A stretch of 8,092 bases of DNA from positions 1-8,092 of the forward strand of contig JAGIAF010000147.1 in the NCBI GenBank assembly GCA_017745015.1, written 5' to 3'. Below the pieces are notes generated by a model, which worked only from the letters and a program-made list of their open reading frames with translations, had not been told where the DNA came from and made no database searches. The position numbers and the translations under genes are program-made. The DNA is from Bdellovibrio sp. GTDB lineage: Bacteria > Bdellovibrionota > Bdellovibrionia > Bdellovibrionales > Bdellovibrionaceae. Shown piece after piece: positions 1-5,974 of the stretch (its first letter is position 1; the number at the start of each line of letters is the position of its first letter).

Positions 1-907
1 GGTCTGCGTGCAACTGATTCATGCCCAAAGATACGCGTTCTTTTTCTTTGTCGTATTTAAGAACTTTAACTTGGATTTCGTCGCCAACATTCAACATTTC
101 AGAAGGGTGTTTTACACGGCCCCATGACATGTCTGTGATGTGCAACAAACCGTCCATGCCACCAAGGTCGATGAACGCGCCGTAGTCAGTGATATTTTTA
201 ACGATACCAGTAACAACAGAACCTTCTGCCATAGTGTCAAGAGTTTGAGAACGCAAGCTGTCGCGCTCTTCTTCAAGAAGCGCACGGCGAGAAAGAACGA
301 TGTTGCCACGCTTTTTGTTGAATTTGATAACTTTGAATTTGAACTTTTTGCCCAAGTAAACGTCCATGTTGCGAACCGGACGTAGATCGATTTGAGATCC
401 AGGCAAGAATGCTTTAACGCCGATATCAACGCTCAAGCCGCCTTTAACTTTAGCAACAACAGTACCTTCGATAACTTCTTCGTTCTCTGCTGCTTTAGAG
501 ATATCAGTCCATGCACGAAGCATGTCTGCTTTATCTTTAGAAAGAACGATCATACCGTTTTCGTTTTCGATACGGTCGATAAGAACTTCTACTTTATCTC
601 CAGCTTTTACTTCGCGAACACCGTCAACGATACGGAATTCATTGATCGCGATCAAACCTTCAGATTTGTAGTTGATGTCTACTAGAACATAGTCAGATTG
701 AACTTCTACTACTGTACCAGTAACAACGTCGCCGACTTTGAAGTCTTGCTCTTTCATGGACGCTTCGAATAGAGAATCGAATTCGCCTTTATCAGATTTT
801 GCAGCACCATAGATGCCAGGATTCGCAGCGACTTTAGAGTCTTCCGCATCCAAGAAAGCTAGAACTTTCTGTTTCTCAAGCTCGGCCTTGTTCATTTGTT
901 TTGTCAT
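1..907 (-). CDS. rpsA: 30S ribosomal protein S1 (partial, C-terminal part beyond window)
   Basis: S1 binds mRNA on the 30S subunit through repeated OB-fold S1 domains and helps load structured or weak Shine-Dalgarno messages. Only the first 302 residues are in the window; the frame runs open off the left edge. Seen here: a charged N-terminal extension (1-42), a helix FDSLFEASM at 43-51 matching the ribosome-binding helix of E. coli S1 (FAQLFEESL), then domain 1 (about 57-124), domain 2 (about 143-208) and domain 3 (about 228-298). Domain 3 is canonical, with GSVVTGIVKNITDYGAFIDL at 229-248 and GLLHITDMSW at 253-262. The start is the ATG at 905-907: an in-frame stop lies only 10 nt upstream (917-919) and no other standard start codon fits between. 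It is divergent from the gene at 1142. A full-length S1 normally has four to six such domains, so roughly a third to a half is missing. The family assignment is very secure. Confidence 0.97.
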   Translation of the reverse strand, partial: MTKQMNKAELEKQKVLAFLDAEDSKVAANPGIYGAAKSDKGEFDSLFEASMKEQDFKVGDVVTGTVVEVQSDYVLVDINYKSEGLIAINEFRIVDGVREVKAGDKVEVLIDRIENENGMIVLSKDKADMLRAWTDISKAAENEEVIEGTVVAKVKGGLSVDIGVKAFLPGSQIDLRPVRNMDVYLGKKFKFKVIKFNKKRGNIVLSRRALLEEERDSLRSQTLDTMAEGSVVTGIVKNITDYGAFIDLGGMDGLLHITDMSWGRVKHPSEMLNVGDEIQVKVLKYDKEKERVSLGMNQLHAD

Positions 908-923
908 AATCGTTTTTTAAAAA

Positions 924-928
924 CCTCC
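924..928 (-). promoter_or_regulatory. Distant GGAGG Shine-Dalgarno in the rpsA leader
   Basis: The only good Shine-Dalgarno before rpsA is GGAGG (reverse complement of 924-928). It sits 16 nt from the ATG instead of the usual 5-9, and the spacer contains the A/T-only run TTTTTAAAAAA. An in-frame stop at 917-919 rules out an earlier standard start that would bring it to normal distance. Either the spacer folds to shorten the gap, or initiation depends little on this site, as known for the structured, weak-SD rpsA leader of E. coli. Confidence 0.5.
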
Positions 929-987
929 ACGTAGTAAAGCCTCGAGGACCTTACCCGTACCTTTCTTCGCGCTTTTGGCGAACCAAT

Positions 988-1017
988 GGTTTAGCGAGCT
1001 TAGGGGTGTGAAGTCAA
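988..1017 (-). promoter_or_regulatory. Possible rpsA promoter
   Basis: On the minus strand TTGACT (1012-1017, 5/6 to the sigma-70 -35 consensus) is followed after 18 bp by TAAACC (988-993, only 3/6 to -10). This would give an rpsA leader of roughly 70-75 nt, plausible for an autoregulated ribosomal gene. The -10 is poor, so this is a guess. The element overlaps a short inverted repeat, AACCA-A-TGGTT, at 981-991. Confidence 0.3.
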
Positions 1018-1057
1018 AGGTTTTGCGCACTCTGTCACGCTTTTCAAATGGGCACTT

Positions 1058-1073
1058 TTTGTAAGCTAACAAA
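1058..1073. promoter_or_regulatory. 16-bp near-palindrome between divergent genes
   Basis: TTTGTAAGCTAACAAA is symmetric at 14 of 16 positions: arms TTTGT/ACAAA, core AGCT, one mismatched A/A pair. It lies upstream of the putative promoters of both rpsA and the gene at 1142, which suits an operator for a dimeric DNA-binding protein. No cognate regulator is evident. Confidence 0.3.
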
Positions 1074-1088
1074 GCCCCCTTCTTCCCC

Positions 1089-1118
1089 CTGACTTTCCCT
1101 CTCCAACTCGAACATATT
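1089..1118 (+). promoter_or_regulatory. Possible promoter for the toroid-protein gene
   Basis: CTGACT (1089-1094) and CATATT (1113-1118) are separated by 18 bp, each 4/6 to the sigma-70 consensus. Transcription would begin near 1125, just ahead of the clear GGAGG at 1131-1135 (6 nt before the ATG). Weak match, supported mainly by its position. Confidence 0.3.
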
Positions 1119-1141
1119 GCATCTGAGAACGGAGGTTCCCC

Positions 1142-2422
1142 ATGAAAGCCCTTTTCACCCTGTTACTGTCTTTAATGACGGGAACGTCCTCTTTCGCAGG
1201 ACCCCAATATCACTCCCAAATTTCGTCAGCTTTAGACTTTATCGAGCATTACCAAACCACCGGAAAAGAGGGGTATGACCCGGGGCAATGGGTCACGCGA
1301 GTGACCTCCTACCTGCCCAGCGCCGTGGGAGTTGGAAAGTTCAACGTGCCTTTTGATGAGCCCACCGCCTTCGTGGCTTCATCCATCGCCAATGTGCTGG
1401 CAGAGATTTATCAAATCGATTCTCGCTACGACAAGATTCCGCCGATGATTGAAAAAACCGTGGCGGGTTTTCAGAAATATTATTGGGATGATTTATTTAA
1501 CTTCTATCCGCCAACAACGTATCGCGGAGTACAAGTTCGTCAACCGCGTTACATGTATCTTGCATCCTACTTTAAGGGGTTCGCCAATATTCCCCCTGAT
1601 GCCGACACGACTTCAGCGAGTTATGCGACTCACTATTACCTCAACAAAATTCATGGTGAGTCTTTTGAGTTGCCGGAGCAAGTGATCGACACGTTGTCTT
1701 CTACTCGCGATGTCCATCGCAAGCCTCACGTGTGGAATGCCGGGCAAGGACAGAAAAATACCGGCGCGTTCCTGACGTGGTTTTATGATGAAGACGATCC
1801 GAAGATGCCGCGAAATATATTTTCAAAACCCAATAATGGCACGCGGATTCCTTTTAACAGAAATGATGTCGATTGTGTCGTCAATGCCCATGTGCTGAAG
1901 CTGTTAACTCTTGCAGGAAAAACCGAAGGACCTGGTTACAAGGCCGCCTGCGCCCACTTGAACAACATCGCCGCCCAGAAAGACTTCTTCTTTTGCGGAC
2001 TCTATTATCCAAGTCGCTATGTCTTGCCATACTCGATGGCTGCGATTCTTGAGGCCGGAGGAAGTTGCCTCGAGCCCTCTCGAGATCGCCTACTGAATTT
2101 CCTTTTGCGAAAGCAGCACAAAGATGGCTCATGGAAGAACTCAATTCTTGCCCGTCCTGATCGCGTGCAATCGACCGCTTGGGCCCTCACCGCTCTAGCC
2201 CAACTAGGTGATCCTAAAAATCCTCTGCACCAGGCTCGCGTGCGCAAAGCCGCTCGTTTCCTGCTCAGCGAAAGCACCAGGGATCGTCATGGCTTCTTGT
2301 TCTGGCCAGGGCAAGTGTACTTTGCGGCGACCTTTGTGGCGCGATACCCGGTAGTGTGGCGCTCTTCTGCTTACACTACGGCGGTGGCAGCTAAAGCTCT
2401 TTTACTGGCTCAGTATTACTAA
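1142..2422 (+). CDS. Exported alpha/alpha-toroid protein, terpene-cyclase/prenyltransferase-like
   Basis: A 426-residue protein beginning with a Sec signal peptide (hydrophobic 4-18, likely cleavage after SSFA, residue 19). The C-terminal half carries the QW-type repeat of squalene/terpene cyclases: F320 L321 xxx Q325 xxx G329 x W331, followed by a typical toroid helix, STAWALTALAQLG (344-356). A degenerate repeat is at 368-390, and the last helix is SSAYTTAVAAKALLLAQ (408-424). Two acidic motifs recall the DxDD/DxDT acid of class II cyclases: PPDADTTSA at 151-159 and NDVDCVVNAHV at 241-251, the latter with Cys where the final Asp would be. GGAGG lies 6 nt before the ATG. Family knowledge: these folds form (alpha/alpha)6 barrels in squalene-hopene cyclase, class II diterpene cyclases and prenyltransferases. 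Export is unusual for such enzymes, so the activity may be lost or different. The fold is fairly secure; function is unknown. The gene appears to be transcribed alone. Confidence 0.75.
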   Translation: MKALFTLLLSLMTGTSSFAGPQYHSQISSALDFIEHYQTTGKEGYDPGQWVTRVTSYLPSAVGVGKFNVPFDEPTAFVASSIANVLAEIYQIDSRYDKIPPMIEKTVAGFQKYYWDDLFNFYPPTTYRGVQVRQPRYMYLASYFKGFANIPPDADTTSASYATHYYLNKIHGESFELPEQVIDTLSSTRDVHRKPHVWNAGQGQKNTGAFLTWFYDEDDPKMPRNIFSKPNNGTRIPFNRNDVDCVVNAHVLKLLTLAGKTEGPGYKAACAHLNNIAAQKDFFFCGLYYPSRYVLPYSMAAILEAGGSCLEPSRDRLLNFLLRKQHKDGSWKNSILARPDRVQSTAWALTALAQLGDPKNPLHQARVRKAARFLLSESTRDRHGFLFWPGQVYFAATFVARYPVVWRSSAYTTAVAAKALLLAQYY

Positions 2423-2478
2423 TTATTTTATCCACTAACAATCCGATCTAATGTCTTGAACAGAGACTCTTCCATATT

Positions 2479-2510
2479 TTTCCAACAGTGCGCCCCTAGC
2501 CTGTTGGAAA
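2479..2510 (+). promoter_or_regulatory. 10-bp perfect inverted repeat, leader hairpin or operator
   Basis: TTTCCAACAG (2479-2488) and CTGTTGGAAA (2501-2510) are exact reverse complements around a 12-nt C-rich loop. Beyond them the flanks TTCCAT (2471-2475 region) and ATGGAAAG (2517-2524) extend the symmetry imperfectly with a small bulge. No T-tract follows on either strand, so it is not a standard intrinsic terminator. It ends about 20 nt before the ATG at 2533 and its outer arm includes the likely ribosome-binding purines GGAAAG (2519-2524). That suggests a leader hairpin affecting translation, or a protein-binding operator. Confidence 0.5.
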
Positions 2511-2532
2511 TAAAAAATGGAAAGAGATCTCT

Positions 2533-3840
2533 ATGAAATTCAAACCTTCAGCACTTTGCAGTTTTGTCGTAGTCCTAACCATGCTCTCGACAAGTCATGC
2601 CTATGAAATCGATAGCTTTTACAAACGACACCAATCCATTAAAGATTCCGGCGATCTGGCCAACGCTGAAATAAATAAAAAAATCGCTACTGCCGTCTCG
2701 CTGACTAAAAGCTGTGATGTAAAAGAGCTGTACACAAATGTTCGCAATCAAATCAATGCAGACAGCGCAGGTGCAGGTGTGATTGGCGGCATGGAACGCT
2801 GGGCGGAAAAGTCAACTGACGTTGATAAGATCTCGCCTCCTCCCGCCGACCAATCCATCTATGAAGGAACAAGTTTTGAGTCTGTAACAAGCATGGGCTT
2901 TTGGCTCAACTTGTATGGCCTTGTGAAGGACAAAGTTAATTCCGGAGTTTTGAAAACGAAACTTGCCATTCGCAAATTAACAACGGCCTCATCAGATCCT
3001 CTGGTCCTTTGCAAAGTTTCGGATTCTGAAAAAGAACTCGCAGGTAAATTTGTTGAATTCTCCAAGCGCAAACCTGGAAGTGGCGGACCACCTCCAGGGG
3101 GTGGTAATCCCCCGCCTGAGGGTGAACCTCAAAGCGGTCCTGATGGAGGGCCTCCCGGAGACTTTGGGGGGATGAAGAAAACTATGGAGTTCGGTTCAAC
3201 CGAAACGGGAACATGTATTTCTGAGGTGCTTGGCCTGAAGAACAGCAAATCCACTGCAAGTCTTCAGCCTGTTATTAATCTAAATGGCGTGCGCGTTGGA
3301 GCTGATAAGCTCGGACATTTCTTTGACCAAGGATTCGATTACTTCCAAAAGGAGTACTCAATACAGAACAACAAATTGATCGCACAAGAAGATGGTCAGA
3401 AAAAAGCCCTTGAGTACGGCACGAGCACCGAAGAAGGTATGTTCGGCCTCAAAGGCACAGGTGTGAAATCCTATGGCGACCTTGCTGCCAACTATGACGG
3501 TTCCCGCTTTTGGTATAATCTCACCAGCGGGGAATCACCACTGGTGATTTGTAAAAACGGTAAGATGGAAGTAAGTCATTCTTTTGACGTCAAAGATTAT
3601 GTCACGGAAGCTTGGGACGAAGGCACGAATTGTTCTGAATATAAGACGCAAGAAATGAAGGAGCATGTGGCGCAAAATCTTAAGAACTTAAAACTTTCTT
3701 GCCCCGTAGAAGTTGCAAAATGTCAGGCTATTGAAAAGCATTATAGTGCGGAAGTTTTAAATTCCATCGTCAGCCCTGAGTGCAAAAAGAATTTTACGGC
3801 GGATCGCTCCGGCGCACACACACAAGGAGGAACAAAATGA
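2533..3840 (+). CDS. Exported protein with Pro/Gly linker and DKLGHF motif, function unknown
   Basis: A 435-residue protein I cannot assign to a named family. It has a clear Sec signal peptide (cleavage likely after SHA, residue 23). An N-terminal domain (about 24-178) is helical-looking. A low-complexity Pro/Gly linker (about 181-213) holds three PP/PPP clusters likely to need EF-P during translation. The C-terminal domain (about 218-425) has its strongest motifs at 254-270 (VGADKLGHFFDQGFDYF) and 313-330 (SYGDLAANYDGSRFWYNL). DKxGHF-type motifs recur in uncharacterised bacterial envelope proteins; the Asp, Lys and His could be functional, but this is inference. Eight Cys remain after cleavage (61, 160, 228, 340, 367, 390, 397, 417), compatible with periplasmic disulfides. 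The ATG is preceded by purines (GGAAAGAG) and the palindrome AGAGATCTCT abutting the start. Its TGA overlaps the ATG of the next gene, so the two are co-translated. The gene is real; the function is open. Confidence 0.85.
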   Translation: MKFKPSALCSFVVVLTMLSTSHAYEIDSFYKRHQSIKDSGDLANAEINKKIATAVSLTKSCDVKELYTNVRNQINADSAGAGVIGGMERWAEKSTDVDKISPPPADQSIYEGTSFESVTSMGFWLNLYGLVKDKVNSGVLKTKLAIRKLTTASSDPLVLCKVSDSEKELAGKFVEFSKRKPGSGGPPPGGGNPPPEGEPQSGPDGGPPGDFGGMKKTMEFGSTETGTCISEVLGLKNSKSTASLQPVINLNGVRVGADKLGHFFDQGFDYFQKEYSIQNNKLIAQEDGQKKALEYGTSTEEGMFGLKGTGVKSYGDLAANYDGSRFWYNLTSGESPLVICKNGKMEVSHSFDVKDYVTEAWDEGTNCSEYKTQEMKEHVAQNLKNLKLSCPVEVAKCQAIEKHYSAEVLNSIVSPECKKNFTADRSGAHTQGGTK

Positions 3841-4256
3841 TTTCCCTTATTATTTCGCTGACATCATCATTCCTGGTGCAAGCTGCCGATAAAAATTTTT
3901 CAGCTATGAAGTCTCAAGTTGAAAAAGCAGTTTCCTGTCGCACAAAACAATCCAGTGCTGATGCCACGACTCTTTTAAAGTCGGTGCAATGCTATCAATC
4001 TGTTTTCTCCAACAAGCTCAGTACTAAAGAACAAGGCGGGATGTCCTATTGGTTTAATAGCCTCACAGCCGTTAAAAAAATCTGGGCCTGTGATGGCAAG
4101 GAGTATCAGCTGAAAAGCTATTCCAGGGCCACACCGTACTTCGTATGCGTGCAGATACAGGACGCAGAGAAGCTTGAAAGCACTCGCTTGATATTCTTTG
4201 AGAACGGGAAGCAAGGCTTCCGCATCAACAACATTTACACTCCTATTAAGTGGTAA
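3837..4256 (+). CDS. Small exported protein coupled to the DKLGHF gene
   Basis: A 139-residue protein, family not recognised. I chose the ATG at 3837 over the in-frame ATG at 3780 because AAGGAGG (3824-3830) sits exactly 6 nt before it. It also yields a clean signal peptide (MISLIISLTSSFLVQA, cleavage after residue 16), and it makes an ATGA overlap with the upstream stop, typical of translational coupling. The n-region has no Lys/Arg, which is unusual for a Sec signal. Four Cys (34, 52, 85, 104) could form two disulfides. The C-terminal half (YFVCVQIQDA at 101-110, then a strand-like stretch and FENGKQGFRINNIY at 121-134) looks like the end of a small alpha+beta fold such as NTF2-like proteins, but this is only an impression. 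Both this protein (GGMSYW, 67-72) and the upstream one (GGMERW, 85-90) share a short GGMxxW segment after a helical region, perhaps distant relatedness. It probably works with the upstream product in the envelope. Confidence 0.82.
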   Translation: MISLIISLTSSFLVQAADKNFSAMKSQVEKAVSCRTKQSSADATTLLKSVQCYQSVFSNKLSTKEQGGMSYWFNSLTAVKKIWACDGKEYQLKSYSRATPYFVCVQIQDAEKLESTRLIFFENGKQGFRINNIYTPIKW

Positions 4257-4262
4257 CTGTTT

Positions 4263-4296
4263 AAGGGCGTCTCATTCTGAGATGCCCTTCTCTTTT
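4263..4296 (+). terminator. Rho-independent terminator of the 2533-4256 operon
   Basis: A 12-bp stem (AAGGGCGTCTCA / TGAGATGCCCTT, one G-U pair) with a 3-nt loop TTC, followed by CTCTTTT. It starts 6 nt after the stop codon of the 3837 gene. A strong, unambiguous intrinsic terminator that separates this operon from the next. Confidence 0.9.
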
Positions 4297-4307
4297 CGTA
4301 CAAGGTT

Positions 4308-4334
4308 TTGACATCTGGTTAACGGATCTCCGTT
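4308..4334 (+). promoter_or_regulatory. Consensus -35 with adjacent dyad, possible regulated promoter
   Basis: A perfect TTGACA (4308-4313) has no good -10 at 16-18 bp (CGTTTT or GTTTTA). Instead it is followed by the inverted repeat AACGGA-TC-TCCGTT (4321-4334). A poor -10 with a dyad in the spacer is a layout seen at activator-dependent or spacer-bound regulator promoters, but the dyad followed by TTT could equally be a weak second terminator. The remaining leader (4335-4445) holds nothing I can name, apart from a 4-bp GAGG-CTT-CCTC repeat. Confidence 0.3.
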
Positions 4335-4445
4335 TTAAAGCTTCGTGGAACGTGCCGCTTAGTTTGGGAGGCTTCCTCAAGATATTGAAATGACACACTT
4401 GTTGTAGTTATCGCAGGGTGAACGCTCTTTGCACTACATCTCATT

Positions 4446-5546
4446 ATGGAATTCAAGAAGATATACAAGCCAATGATGTCGGCCTTTCTTTGCACTATTT
4501 TGCTTTCCGGTTGGACCGGTAAAGAAAAGTTCGTGGAATTAGAAGGCTATTTAAATGGGCGCAACTCTGCCAATTTCACCCAAGGTGCTGGCAATGTTGT
4601 GAAGACTTTAAATAAAGGAACTCGTGGTGAAATCCTCGATGTGCAACGACTTCGCTCGGGAAGTTATGGAATCAAAATCAAAGTCTTAAATGGGCGCGCT
4701 GAGGGTGAAACTCTTTGGGTGTATCATAAAGAAGGTGATTCGGAATTGAGTCTCTTTGCGACCATCCCCGCGAACTGGGACAAAGCTCAAAAAACACGAA
4801 AAGTCGCTACGGCGCAAGCAGCTCGCACTGAAGTTGATATGCCAGCGGCAAAGCAAGTTGAAGACAACGCTTTGAATTCCGCAGCCATTCAACAAATGAG
4901 TCAAGCTATTGAAGATGGAAATCAAAAAGTCGGCAAAGCTGAGGTCTGTAATACGTGCAATATCGTTCCCACGAAAACAGCAAAAAAACCGATCATTCGT
5001 AAAGGCACTCGTAGCATGTCCAACCGTTGTTCTTCGTTGATGAACTCCCAAGGTAAAATGGGCAGCGATGGCCGCGACGTCTATGAGATTATGTCAGAAC
5101 CTCGCAACAAGCAGTACTATACCAAAAGTAGCTCCCTCGGAAACTTCTGCCCGCGCTTCAATCAACTGACTGAAGATCAAAAGTTGCAAGCATGGGTTTG
5201 GTTCTGGACCGCACTAGGGATGGAAGAGTCAGGTTGCCGTCCCAATATTCTTCACGGCACACGCTATCCAGATGGTCGCATTTTGAATCCTCGTGCTGGC
5301 TGGGGTCTGTGGACTATGGAAAAAGACAGAAATATTCGTCGCGATCGTGGTCCTGAGTGCAGCAATATCTCGACTGTAAAAGGTCAGGCTCGCTGCTCAA
5401 TTGAAATTATGAAAGACAATCAACTCTCTCGTGGTTATGATGCTCGTAGTGGCGATCAAAAATATTGGGGCCCTACAAAAGGTCGCCGCGCTGATAGACA
5501 AATGATGCCTCACATGAAAAGGTTTGTACCATGCTTTCAAAAGTAA
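4446..5546 (+). CDS. Secreted SH3-like plus lytic transglycosylase-like peptidoglycan enzyme
   Basis: A 366-residue protein with a basic n-region (K4, K5, K8) and hydrophobic segment (about 10-23). Residues 29-105 are strand-rich with SH3-like character, the kind of module that binds cell wall. Residues 110-190 are a polar linker with a CNTC pair (168-171). The C-terminal part (about 235-365) resembles the lysozyme/soluble lytic transglycosylase fold: helix WVWFWTALGMEESGC (250-264) with the probable catalytic acid E261 before S262, then AGWGLWTMEK (284-293) where family members have G-x-GLMQ-like sequence. Such enzymes cleave the MurNAc-GlcNAc bond of peptidoglycan. Eight Cys beyond the signal suggest disulfides. 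The segment LLSGW (19-23) looks like a lipobox with Trp in place of the essential Cys. No Shine-Dalgarno lies near the ATG; an in-frame TGA at 4419-4421 bounds the start and ATGs at 4473/4476 would lose the basic n-region. It overlaps the next gene by 16 nt. Confidence 0.78.
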   Translation: MEFKKIYKPMMSAFLCTILLSGWTGKEKFVELEGYLNGRNSANFTQGAGNVVKTLNKGTRGEILDVQRLRSGSYGIKIKVLNGRAEGETLWVYHKEGDSELSLFATIPANWDKAQKTRKVATAQAARTEVDMPAAKQVEDNALNSAAIQQMSQAIEDGNQKVGKAEVCNTCNIVPTKTAKKPIIRKGTRSMSNRCSSLMNSQGKMGSDGRDVYEIMSEPRNKQYYTKSSSLGNFCPRFNQLTEDQKLQAWVWFWTALGMEESGCRPNILHGTRYPDGRILNPRAGWGLWTMEKDRNIRRDRGPECSNISTVKGQARCSIEIMKDNQLSRGYDARSGDQKYWGPTKGRRADRQMMPHMKRFVPCFQK

Positions 5547-5971
5547 AACATATCGCAATTCTCGCTTTGGTTATGTCAGCAACGGCTGCGCAAGCAGCAA
5601 CGATCTCGAATCTTACTTTGGGTAAGTACTCGTTGGTATCGGGAGATAGAGATCTTTGCGAGGACTTCGAAGTCATTCAAAAAGATATCACTGACAAAAA
5701 GGTAAAGTTGGGCGCAAAAGAATTCTTTGTTCTTCAAGATGAAACCACCAAGGAAGCTTCAGATCTAGATGCTAACTGCGAGTTCAAACAAACGTCGACT
5801 CGTAAAGACGCTGGCGCTGAAACAGTTTTAAGCCGCACGAATGAAGAACTTTGTAAAGGCAAGTTGCAATCAAAATCGGTAGCAACGGCGACAATCAAAG
5901 CTAAGGAAATTAAAATTGTTTTCTTGGACAACGGCAAACCACTCGGCACTTGCCACTACAAATCGAAATAA
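5531..5971 (+). CDS. Small exported protein overlapping the transglycosylase-like gene
   Basis: A 146-residue protein of unrecognised family. The signal peptide is classical: K4/K6 n-region, hydrophobic core IAILALVMSA, cleavage after AQA (residue 22). The mature part is about 124 residues, lysine- and acid-rich with alternating strand-like segments and four Cys (43, 83, 108, 141) that could pair. The ATG lies inside the end of the upstream gene, in another frame, with AAAAGG (5517-5522) 8 nt before it. Translation is therefore probably coupled to the peptidoglycan-enzyme-like gene and the two products are likely made in fixed ratio. Plausible roles are a partner, chaperone or inhibitor/self-protection factor for that enzyme, all inference from position only. 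Transcription ends at the hairpin starting 4 nt past the stop. Confidence 0.85.
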   Translation: MLSKVKHIAILALVMSATAAQAATISNLTLGKYSLVSGDRDLCEDFEVIQKDITDKKVKLGAKEFFVLQDETTKEASDLDANCEFKQTSTRKDAGAETVLSRTNEELCKGKLQSKSVATATIKAKEIKIVFLDNGKPLGTCHYKSK

Positions 5972-5974
5972 AAG

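Noticed and set aside
140..685. Plus-strand open frames opposite rpsA
   Set aside because: They lie antisense to a clearly real ribosomal protein S1 gene and have no family features or convincing ribosome-binding sites; low stop density here follows from rpsA codon use.
1881..2277. Overlapping minus-strand open frames inside the toroid-protein gene
   Set aside because: Arg/Ser-rich translations with no domain features, in the shadow of a gene with a signal peptide and QW motif.
2479..2510. Intrinsic terminator of the toroid-protein gene
   Set aside because: The hairpin is good but neither side has a T-tract; plus-strand continuation is TAAAAAATGG. A leader or operator role fits better.
3780..3836. 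Upstream ATG at 3780 as the start of the small coupled protein
   Set aside because: It would add a basic 19-residue tail before the signal peptide and lacks a Shine-Dalgarno, while ATG 3837 has AAGGAGG at ideal spacing.
4363..4407. GGGAGG with a five-codon frame before the peptidoglycan-enzyme-like gene, as a leader peptide
   Set aside because: Spacing is about 15 nt, the peptide (MTHLL) has no regulatory amino-acid run, and no attenuator hairpin follows.
4686..5051. Minus-strand open frame inside the transglycosylase-like gene
   Set aside because: No ribosome-binding site or recognisable domain, and wholly contained in a better-supported gene.
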